Positions 40,871 to 50,938 of a DNA stretch of 64,000 nt are shown piece after piece. Positions within the stretch are counted from its first letter, which is position 1. The number at the start of each line of letters is the position of its first letter. The notes below the pieces were generated by a model that worked only from the letters and a program-made list of their open reading frames with translations, did no database searches and was not told the DNA's origin. The stretch lies in assembly GCF_000143105.1 (NCBI RefSeq), contig NW_014040831.1, positions 2,958,974 to 3,022,973 of the forward strand. Reading direction: 5' to 3'. The translations under genes were made by a program, and so were the position numbers. This DNA comes from Grosmannia clavigera kw1407 (Eukaryota > Ascomycota > Sordariomycetes > Ophiostomatales > Ophiostomataceae).

Positions 40871-43800
40871 GATGCTCAATTTGGGAGTCTTGTGAGGAGC
40901 GAAATGAAGGAGGGGGCGAAAAGCAGAAGTGGACGTTCGGGCTATTATAATTATACCACGCGGTCAATGCCAATATGAGACCGTCTTGAGCACGTCAGGC
41001 GTACTTTGTATGGTTTGCGAAAAGAGACTGCCGATCCTGAGGAAGATTGTGGATTGCGAAATAATGCTCGTACACTAGTGGGAGGTCGAGATCTTGGGAC
41101 AACAAGGTAGGAGGCCTATGGGTTGGCGCCCTCAGGACTTGAGCACTGGCAAGCAGGTCGCAAAATGGGCCGTAAAAAAGAGTGTCGTGGGTCGGAAGGA
41201 AATGGGGCTGAGGTCGGCTTGTTTACATCGAGCATAAGCATAGCGCCATGGAGATAGCAGCGATCCGAAGTCGTTGTATATACAGATGGTGGAAATATGC
41301 AAGGAGACAGGAGATTGATCGCTGAAGGTGGTTGAGAAAGTCCGAAAGACAAAATCAAACACCACGACAGTGAGGCTGGCTCGGTCTGCAGAAGGGCGAG
41401 TAACGAAACCGATAGAAACAAACGGAGGCCAATCAAGCTGGAGGTGGCCGAAAAAAAAACAAATGCTAACAAGAGCGGTTATGGGACAGGAAGACCGGCA
41501 GCTGGATTGAATGTCTGGCCGTATCGGACCGTGTCCATTGGATGTTAACGGGAGAGAGGTCCGAGTCGCGCTCCGAGATGAATGCGTGCAACCGGTTGTT
41601 TGGAAGCGGACAGGAGAAGGCGAAAGAGGCGGAAGGGGAATTGCCAGTGGAGGGGAGGTGCAGGAAAGAACTACTCCGTAGGTACCACAAGCTGCATATG
41701 CGCTCCGGGAATGAATGGGGGCCTGCGGTCTGTGGATACTCGTTTCTGCAGTTGGATTTCCCTTTGCTGTGCATACAGAGATGGACAGGGCCAGTCGTCG
41801 GTCGCGTGTTTGCCCTATGGCCCCGACTTTCTTTTTGTCGAGACGTGACTTCCGCTGCTTCGGTCTTCTTTCTCAGTGGATGTATGCGCGGCGGAGCTGC
41901 AGGACAGTGCGGTGGTGGAGATGTTCGTGGGGACGAGGTTGTACTGCTTTGCTAGCCTGGAATCGTGTGAGAGAACGTGCAGAACGAGGAGAAAGCCAGC
42001 GGTTCTAGGCAAGCCGGATGTGTGCACGAGGGAGATGCAGATGGCGACTCAAGGGTTCGTGTCGGTTGCATGTGCTGTATGCGTGGTAGTTTGTTGTTTA
42101 TGTTGTAGGGCCGGTCAGACGAATGGGAGGGCCGCCCTACGACATTCCCTTCCCGGTTCCTTGTCCGGGCTTGTCCCCTTCCTTGGCCAGCTGCACGATG
42201 CGTTGGCAAGGCTCGTTTTTCGTGCACCAGCTGCCAATTGCGCCCGGATTGTCAGCGCGCTGCTTCGGGGCCAACGCAGAAGACGGACAAACAACCAACA
42301 GGCTTGCTTCTGTGGACGCACATGCACATGCACGCATGCACTTTCTGAGCGTGGCCTTTCTTTGCTATATTTGTCCCCGAATGCCTCTTCCGGCCAGCTT
42401 CGCTGACCATCCACTTTCTTCCTGGTCGGCCTTGTCAGCCAGAGCCAGACCCGGGTGATCCTCAACGGAAAACACGGTGGGGCAGATAAATACGGAGTAA
42501 AGACTGTGAACAAATCCACTTGCCAGGTGGTCAACGACAGGTCGAAGAGAGCCGGGCACGAGGAGGAGAAAAAGAATGGCAGCAGAAAGGTCGACAAAAA
42601 CAAAACAAAAAATCACACCCGAATAGGGCTGGTCTGACCGGACCCACAGGCCAGGAGTGGCAGCAAAAAGGGACGAATGGGTGGGCTATTGGACTGTGAC
42701 CTGGTTGGTAGGTCGCTTTGCTGGCCGAGAGGTCTGGCTTTTCCAGGGCCTCCTTGTTCGTGTGGGCAATGCAGGGTCGATGCACCGATGCACCGACGCA
42801 CCTGCAGCAGTGGGCCTCGGCCGCCTTTGCCCGGCTGCACGTCCTCACGCCTTTCCCTGTCAGAGGGGAAGGTGTAGAGACAGAAAAGAGAGCAAATCAG
42901 AAGGACTGCAGGGCGGTAGAGAATCAAGCATTGAGAGAAGGGCGCTGGAGTTGCAGTGAAGCATTCAGCGGTCACTCGCGCCGGTGATATCGAAGGGGGT
43001 TCATGAGAGGAAACGAGAATCAGTCGGCCGATGGAGTCGCTTGGACTGCAGCAGCAATCCCGGCAAACCGGTTGGTGGATGCAAGTACGCGGGCCGGCGA
43101 GACAGCGCAAAAAAATACAGTCAAAATGACAGCATATATTTTGGTATTGAATACGAAGTCGTACTCGCAAAGGTACGCCGTGCTTCCGCAGTTGGCATGC
43201 GCGCCTGTGTCGGAAAGGCTGCCGAATAGGAGGAAAGGATGGCGGCTGGGGGCTGCAGAATAGCGATTGGTGAGATGAGAAAGCAAATACAAAAACGGAA
43301 AGGGGAGAAAAAAAGAGGAGAAAAAGAAGGGGGAGCAGGACGAGGATGCAGTCAACATGGCCATTGTTGCATTGGGGGAGAAAAGCGTCGAGCTAGTCCG
43401 AAAAAGAAAGTATAACAACATGGGAAAAAAGAGGATTAAAGAAAGGCGCGCGCGCGTGCTGAGCGCGACTTCTCCTTTAGTACGACGTAAGATACTCGTA
43501 TGTATTGCGAGATACTCTGTACAGAAAGGACGCAGTACGACATGCTCCGGCCGTCTTCGCCTGGCCTAGCGGGTCTCCGCTGAGGATACAGGCCTGTGAC
43601 GTCGATGCCGTCGTTCTTTCCTTCCGGGAGAAGCCACCTTCCCTGCTCTATTTACGCGAATTTTAAGAATACATAATGTATAGTAGAAACAATTGTGGCA
43701 TACGCATACGACACAAGATGCTACAATTTCACGACAAGCACGAAAAGTGCCCCTCTGAGTGCTCTCTTACACAGCATCTCCGGATTTTAGCTGCATAAGG

Positions 43801-44442
43801 CTCCATGGCGCGGGAAACCACGAGGGCTCACTAAGCCCATCGGAATGCTTCAAGACGGGAGAACCACGGGCGCTACCACGACAAATTTTCCAGCACTGGA
43901 ATGCGGCTGTTTTCTGCCCAACAGATAACCCTATAATGGTGGCATTGTCTCAGACAGTGGGCGCAACGGTCTCCAGCAGGCGGACAGCAGAGAGAGGCAT
44001 CGCGAGTGCTCACTACGACGTATGATACAAAGTGAGGCTATTTCCAACAATACAGTACTATGCATGATACGAAGCAGTAGCTCGCCAACGCGACCAGCCT
44101 CTTTTTTTTCTGCCCGTTGACTAGCAGAGACACTTGGCCGCTCAGCTCGCGGGGCCCCTGCAATTTGCATCGCTGTTCTGAGATAGCCTCCTGATACTGC
44201 ACTAGCTCAGCCGACAAAAGTGGCGGTGAGAGAAGCTCTCCAGATGCGCAGCTCGGCCCAGGAAGCTGCCCCTGAGGCATCATAGTGGAGATGGGGCTGC
44301 ATGCAGCTGTGTCTGTGCCTGCGTCTTGCAGGGATACGGAGTACGGAGCCCCAAGCATACGAAGTACGTCACATGTCGTGAAGCTGTCATTGCACATATA
44401 TCGCGTCATACTGGTAGCATATCATACAGTCCATTCCAACAG
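40871..44442. other. 3.6-kb region without a recognised gene
   Basis: Bounded by the start of the 14-3-3-like gene and the 3' end of SCAP. The near part is presumably the promoter and leader of the 14-3-3-like gene. Frames up to 185 codons occur on both strands, but they are Cys/Arg/Ser-rich in a random way and lack splice continuity. TACGGAGTA copies lie at 41672 (reversed), 42491 and 44335; TACGACGTA copies at 43481 and 44014. A purine-rich tract spans about 43270-43345. An undetected non-coding RNA or very divergent spliced gene cannot be excluded. Confidence 0.5.
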
Positions 44443-47400
44443 TTAGGCTCCCTTTGGAAGCGGCCGGTTTTTGCGTCGCCGTCCGCTCGCGTTGCCTGCC
44501 CGCATGACCTCTGGTTCTGCGCGGAGCAAGTCTGCCGCACTGCCGAACCGCTCGTGGCCCAGAGTGATGATCTTGATCGAAGTTCCAATGCCCAGAGCCA
44601 CTGTTCCCGCCCCAACTTGCACAATCGGGCCCGGCTCTGTCACAAGCAGGTCGTCGTGGTCTCCTCCCAGCGGCTGTGTCACGTAGCCCCGGCTGCCAGC
44701 GCTGTCGCCGTCTCGATTGTCCAGCATGCTCCACATCGACCAGGCCTCCCAACAGTCGGGGCCACTTGCCGGCACCGTTGCAGCCGTCGATGTCTTGGTT
44801 GTGCTCGCCGCTGTGGTCGGCGTTGCAGGCACTGTTCCGGCCAGGGCTCCCAGCCCGCGGCGCCGAAGGCTGCCGTCTGTCCTGCCCGCAGACTCATGGC
44901 CGCTGGCAGTATGGCTAAGGCTACCCGTGCAGCCGTCGGGGATGGCTTGCCCCTGGCGCCGTACACCGACGATGCATCCGTTAGGCAGGGCTTCCCACTT
45001 GCCCGGGTTGGGAATGTCTCTGGTTACCTGCCGTGATCTATCCCACGTGCAGCAAGAGCTATCTGAGCTGGCAGGTATGCCCGTGAGGCCATCGTTGGAG
45101 AACAAGGCAATCGATCCACCTTCCTGCTCCGGCAGATATGTCTGTATGAGGCAGTGTCCTGTCCTGGCACTCGAGTAGACGAGACTGAAGTGGGACAGCT
45201 CTGGCGGGCCGATCTGCAGCTGTCTTCTCTTCGAACACAGATATCTTAGCGATCGTGCCTTGATGGCCGTGGTGGTCCGGAATGTGTGGATGATGTTGGA
45301 TGTGCGCAGATCGACGAGGTCCACAGACCACGTCCGCACAACAAGATACGCAGGGAATTGCGCGAGCGCCACCACTGAGTGGACGCTTCTTTCTCTATTC
45401 GCCTGCTGCTTTGGTCCTTCTGAAATCCACTCATCACCGGCCCGGAACATCCGGTACACACAACCGTTGCGCGAAGCTGCGATTATGGCAAAATGATCTT
45501 CGACCGACACTGGGGGTATTGTCGGAGCTCGGCAGTGAAGCGGCGCGGCGCAAACCAGCGGGGTTTGGCAGATCGGATGGTCCACCATCTCGCAAGAATC
45601 CGCCCAGAGCTCTGCAAATGTGCCGTTTCGCCGCACCACCACAAGTGAGGGGACCTTGGTGCACTTCAGAGCGGGTGTGAAGAAGAAGGCCTCTGGCTTC
45701 TGTCCGCACAGGTCAACAGGAAGAGTGGCACCCCACCGCTTGGTCTCCAGATTCCAGAGCATGACCATGTACGTGGATAGGATAGCCAGCCAGGTGGAGT
45801 CATCGTCGATGGCCAAAGCTAGTACCGGAAACGGCACGTCCGTGGAGTCGTCTTCTTCGGTGAGCAGGTAGTTCCTGCAACCGAACTGCACATTCCAAAC
45901 ACGGATTCGTCGGTCAAGTCCGACCGAGACCACCAGGCCGTCGGGTGATGCCACCAACAGGGCGACATCCAAGGCATGGCCTTGATCGAGCGACTTGACC
46001 GAGAGACGAGGCTCATCAGCTGACTCGACGTGGTCGTCTGCCTCATCAGCCTCAATCCATAGGAGATAGCTGACAAATGTGCGCACGGCGGCGGGTACAG
46101 CAAGAATAGCCACCAGAAAAGACTTCCACTGATGACGGACAAAGTCGTACACAGCTGGAAGAAATGGACGCTCAGATACACTGGGCATACGGTCAGCACC
46201 ATTCAGCACAAAGACAAGCGGCTCGTAGACACGAGCAACGCAGCTGTATGCGTATGGTCGTATCGCATTGTTCATTTCGCGCGCTGTCTGGTCTTGGAGA
46301 CGGAGCCACGAGGCCGGGCTGCGCGCTTGGTGCACTTCTTTGAACTGTGGCGACACGCTGTCCCAGTAATTTGTGTTGTGGCCTCCACCTGTATCCGGAG
46401 CGGCCACTCTGAAGAGTCGAACTACGGCGCGAACCATGCTCTCGAAGTCGAAGAAGTGCCACTGAGCGATCACGACAAAGCACACCAAGATGACGGTGCC
46501 AGCGATGCGCGTAGACACGTCGACACGACCTTGCAGGAAAGCGGCAAACCAGGATGGACGTGGCAGGCCGAGTGCTGTTGGTGATGGCGGCTGGGATGAC
46601 GTCGAGTGGAGGCGGCGCCGCATAGAGGCAGTCTTCTCGATTGCTTCGCCGAGTTCGGTGCGCCTGACCTCAATGCTGAGAACAGATAAAAAGAAGGTGG
46701 AGAGGTATATGAAGTCGAAGACGATAGCAATGGCGAGAAAGCCGCAGAAACCCGACAGTCCGGAAGCAACAAGTTTGGAAATGATCCAGAGGAGCACGAG
46801 ATGCTCCACCACACTGGCGAGGGCAATGTGCGCCGTCTTCCCATACGCCTCACCAACGCGGCTGCTTGTACTGCTTTCGCTGTTCGTCAGGATGACGGCC
46901 TTGATCAACCGCAGTATGTTTTCGAGGCTCATGGAGACGATGACGATCGGGTATGCGGCTCGGGGAATGCGCGAGAGATCCACGCTAAGGATGGCGCAAA
47001 CGGTGAAGCTTGACATGATGGACATGAAGATCTGGGCGACGACAGTCAGGATCAGGCCGGGGCGCGATTTAATGGCCGGCAGCTTGGATAGGTTCTGGAT
47101 AACGTAAACAAAGGTTATGGTATACGCCAGGGCTAACATCAGGGAGTCCTGCAGGGACATGGGAAGAAACTGAAACTCATAAAGCTGGCTCTGCAAACTG
47201 TGGCCGACCTCTTTGGGGTAAACAGTCCATCTGCTATCCAGGCGAGAGGCAAGCCCCGCCGACTTCCGTTCCCACTGGCGGCCTACGGGAGAGTCGCGAA
47301 GATGGACCAGAGTGATGACGAGGGCGTCGGCGGCGACCAGAGCCCGGTCTTCGAAGCGCTCTCCGCTGAATGTGAGGGAGTGGCGCAGCGTGACGTTGAT

Positions 47401-48105
47401 GGACGTGGCCTGTTTCTGGTGCTCATTGACGGTGGCCAAAATGTCAGAATCAGAGGCAATGGCCTCGCGGTCGTCGGACCAATAGAGCAAGGGCGAGTGG
47501 AAGAACCAAGACTGGTTTGTGAGCCCATTGACGACGTGAAAGGCGTCTCGCTGCTCTGGAGAGAGATCTTCCAGTGGGTCGCCGATCTCGAGGCTGTCTA
47601 GTGCATTAGAACGGTGAGGATTGAAGTTCTTAGTAGGTCCCAGGAGCTCGTCCTGTAGTTCGAGAGTACTCAGGAGAACATCACGGTTGAGGGCTTGCAT
47701 GTAGCTTCCATGGACCCATATGGAACGCATGACAATGTGAGGCTCGACATCGATGCCGTTCTTGAGCGGGGTTGCGTTGGTCCAGACATGGCGAGGAATA
47801 TGGGAGGTACTGCTAGTAAAGTCGCTGGTGTAAAGAAAGGGGACGGGGTAGAGGAGAGCGATAGTAACGGCGACAGAGAGGAGAAGAGTGGTGGCGACGT
47901 TTCGTGCAATGTAAACCCCATAATGCGTGAGGCTTTTTCGAAGGGGGTGGCCAGGAGCCAGTCTAGGCGCATTGGTAGTCCTGAGAGATGTCAATCAACA
48001 GCAGCGTACAGGCCTGAAACAGGAAGAGAGAAGCAGGCAGGATTGCAGATCTGTGGAAAGAGGACAATCTTACCCTCGGAACGGGTACAAGAGATACCAG
48101 AGCAT
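44443..48105 (-). CDS. SREBP cleavage-activating protein (SCAP) homologue
   Basis: Two exons, 48105-48074 and 47980-44443, give 1189 residues. The first exon codes only for MLWYLLYPFRG (its last codon completed in exon 2); the 93-nt intron begins GTAAGA and ends CTCAG, and the joined N terminus matches fungal SCAP. SCAP senses sterols in the ER membrane and escorts the SREBP transcription factor for activation. A hydrophobic segment (ATTLLLSVAVTIALLYPVPFLY) comes first, then a luminal loop, then a sterol-sensing domain at about residues 288-450 (DSLMLALAYTITF, later KTAHIALASVVEHLVLLW). From about residue 650 WD40 repeats follow, for instance LVVSVGLDRRIRVWNVQFG. The C-terminal 200 residues are more variable. 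Fungal SCAP is linked to sterol and hypoxia response; no SREBP gene is present in this window. Confidence 0.87.
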
Positions 48106-49402
48106 CGCTGAGTATCAGCATGCCATGGGAGGAGGAGGAGGATTGGCGAGAGAGAAAGGAAGAGGTGGAAGAGAGAGGGGGAAGAGATGAAGAGGGAAGA
48201 GAGAGGGGAAATGCGAGAAGAAGGGACAGAAGACAAACCAAGGCCGGACAGAGTTCGATAAGGAATGCTATAGAAGGGAGGGAAGCTATGTATAAGATGA
48301 AGGGCATAGGAGCCCACCCACAGGGCGAATTATCTGCAGCCAAAATCGACAGCAACGCCACAGGTAATTTGGACGACACGTAACAGCAAAGGTACCGACT
48401 GCAGGTGTGGTGACGTTTGGTCATGGCGGTCCTGCCGACGACGGAGAAAAAAAGGCGGCCAGGCCGGAGAGCTTTGGCCGCCAAGATGACTGCGACAGTG
48501 ACGGCGGTAGTGTCAGTTTTGAGGTGAGACCAGGCCGTGTGTATCTTACAATGTATTCGCGGCTCTGTCAAGGGAGGCCAGAACACAAGGCTTTTTGGTG
48601 CATGCGGTGAGGAGTGCAGAGGGCATCACCAAAGGGCAGACGAGGCCTGCATGCCCTTGAGGGAAATAGTGTAGAGGAGGGTGTGGGCAAGCAGCTGTGC
48701 TGTGGAGGCTAGTAAGTGTTTATGCGGCCGTCTGGATGTGACGACTGTTGGCGGCGTACACGAGGAAGGTGCCGTGGAGGTGGTGCCACTGGCGAGAAAA
48801 ATCGCTGTGGGAAAGTGACATGGGAAACTTGAATTTCCGATAGTGGGAAAGTCGAGCAATAATACGGAGTACAGCGGCGCTAACAAAGCCAGGCTGGTCT
48901 AGCCATTATTATTCGCTGTGGGAGATGTTAAGCAGACGAGGAGACACGCACGGAGTATCTTTTTATGTACGGAGTACGAAGTACGGAGTCTATTTACATG
49001 GATTATACGCTCCAGTTGGCGACAGGGCCTAGAGCTGGGGGAGTGTGGCAGCTGGGGCTGGAAACGGCCCGGAGATGCGAGAACGCCTTGTGCATTCCAG
49101 TTTGAGGGCTGTTGGCAAGCCACGTCGCCGGGAGTACATGAGAGCTACGGGTAATACGAAAAGGAAGAGGGGTAGGTGAGAAGGAAAGGTGGGATCCAGA
49201 AGATTCCGGACTAAGAACTCCGTCTAATACTACAATGTATGCGTCGTATGTAACTCTGGCAAGCTGTCTGGTGAGAGCAGAGGTTTGCGGCCCCGCTGGC
49301 CGTCGCTGATTGGCTGGCGGCTGGCTGCTCTGTAGAAGTGACGTGTGCCTTTTTTCTGCTTTTTCTCTTGCGAGTCGCTGCCAGAGAAGCTCATTTGACG
49401 CC
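48106..49402. other. Divergent promoter region between SCAP and the JmjC gene
   Basis: A 1.3-kb gap between two genes transcribed away from each other. A long purine-rich tract on the + strand (about 48127-48235) is CT-rich in the SCAP direction and probably lies in its promoter or leader. TACGGAGTA copies occur at 48863 and 48968, the latter followed at once by a near copy. No coding frame is convincing. Confidence 0.6.
48127..48235. repeat. Polypurine/polypyrimidine tract upstream of SCAP
   Basis: About 110 bases are almost entirely A and G on the + strand, starting some 20 bases upstream of the SCAP start codon. Read in the direction of SCAP transcription it is a C/T-rich tract, as is common in filamentous fungal promoters and leaders. 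Confidence 0.7.
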
Positions 49403-50820
49403 ATGGATCGTGCCGACCCGTTGGCAGAGCTGATCAGCAGCTACTTTGAGCTCAACGGTAGCGCCATTGATGAGCTCCTGGACCCGGACGAGGACGTGGA
49501 CGGGAGCATCTATGCCGATCAGCAGCCGTATCTCGGGCATGGCCCCGGCCCCGGTCCTGGCGCCGAGCCCAGCCCGCTCGAGTTCATGCGTTACGTTGCC
49601 CGCAACACGCCGTTTGTAGCCCGTGGTGCTGCCTCGTTGTGGCCGGCTGTCACCACCTGGTCTGCCTCGTTTCTGCGTGATGCACTAGCCAGCCACTCGG
49701 TCAACGTCGCTGTCACTCCCAGAGGGTGAGTTTCTGCTTTCTGCTTTATTATCTGTCTGTCTTCTGTCGAGCCTCCTACCCCTGTCCCTGTCTCTTCCGG
49801 CCTCGTCTGGCTGACTGCATAGAAATGCCGACGCACCAACGCCCGGTCCGTCTGGAGCCCTCGTCTTCGCCAAGCCTTGGGAGGAGAGCCAGCCGTTTCC
49901 CGACTTTCTCGACTACGTCATGCGCCAGGAAAAAGGCGAGCTGGACCCTGTCGCAGAAGTGCGCTATGCCCAGACCCGTAAGTCCCCATTTCCCTTACTA
50001 TGTATCGTCAAGAGTCGATTCTGTCCGATCTGGGAATTCTATGCGAAATTAGCTCACCGCCATGTCCAGAAAATGACAATCTGCGCCAGGAATATGTCGC
50101 GCTGTATGACCACGTGCAGAAGAACATTCCTTTTGCCCGCATCGCCCTGCAGCGGCCGCCTGAGGCCATCAACCTATGGATAGGCAACTCGCACTCGGCA
50201 ACAGCCCTGCACCGGGACAACTATGAGAATGTGTACGTGCAGGTCCTCGGCCAGAAGCACTTTGTGCTGCTGCCTCCGCTGTGTCAGCCCTGCGTCAACG
50301 AGCAGCTCTTGCAGTCGTGTACATACAGGCGCCGCGAGGACAAGGCCGGCCTCGAGCTGTTGCCCGACCGCCCCGACGGAAACGCTGTAGACATCACGGT
50401 CGAGGGCGGCGCCATTCCTTTTGCCACATGGGATCCGGACAGGCCAGAAGAGAACACCACACCGTACTCTGCGCTGGCATTGCCCATGCGCGTAACTTTG
50501 AACCCGGGCGATATGTTGTATCTGCCCGCCATGTGGTTGGCCATCCCTCCCTTCGTCCTGCTGCCAGTCCGTATCGGTCTTTCCCTGCTGACTCATCAGG
50601 TATCACAAAGTCTCGCAGTCCTGTCTAGGCGATGGCATCTGCGTCGCTGTCAACTACTGGTAAGAAGTGCCGCCATGGGCTCTCCAAAACATGGACCGTT
50701 TGTGCTTGGCTGACTGAAGGATCCAGGTATGATATGGACTTCAATGGCCCTCTATACCCGCTCAGTGCTTTTGTCCGTTCTGTTTACCAGACTACGCCGC
50801 AGTCAGGAAGAGCAGTCTGA
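49403..50820 (+). CDS. JmjC-domain protein, JMJD7 type
   Basis: Five exons: 49403-49725, 49823-49977, 50070-50535, 50600-50659 and 50727-50820, giving 365 residues. Every joint keeps the frame and restores family sequence: VAVTPRG-NADAPTPG, RYAQT-QNDNLRQEY, LPAMW-YHKVSQS and AVNYW-YDMDFNG. The third donor (GTTGGC) is weak. The family comprises Fe(II)- and 2-oxoglutarate-dependent oxygenases; human JMJD7 is a lysyl hydroxylase of DRG GTPases. The iron triad is present: H207 and D209 in ALHRDNYENV, and H317 in YHKVSQS. The DMLYLPAMW strand of the double-stranded beta-helix is clear. An extra Gly/Pro run (about residues 46-57) lies in the N-terminal part. It ends 118 bases before the convergent Spb1 gene. 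Confidence 0.9.
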
Positions 50821-50938
50821 AAAGAAATACATTTATACACAAAACAATGCTCTCTGAAAGCCGTTGTGCCATATATTGCCATGCGGTATACACTGTACGC
50901 CTCTCGCCTTTTTACACCAAAATGCCGCCTCCAGCCAC

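Noticed and set aside
41876..42406. 176-codon Cys-rich + frame as a small secreted protein
   Set aside because: The N terminus has no signal peptide, the Cys spacing is irregular and the frame overlaps several others. Secreted effector status is not supported.
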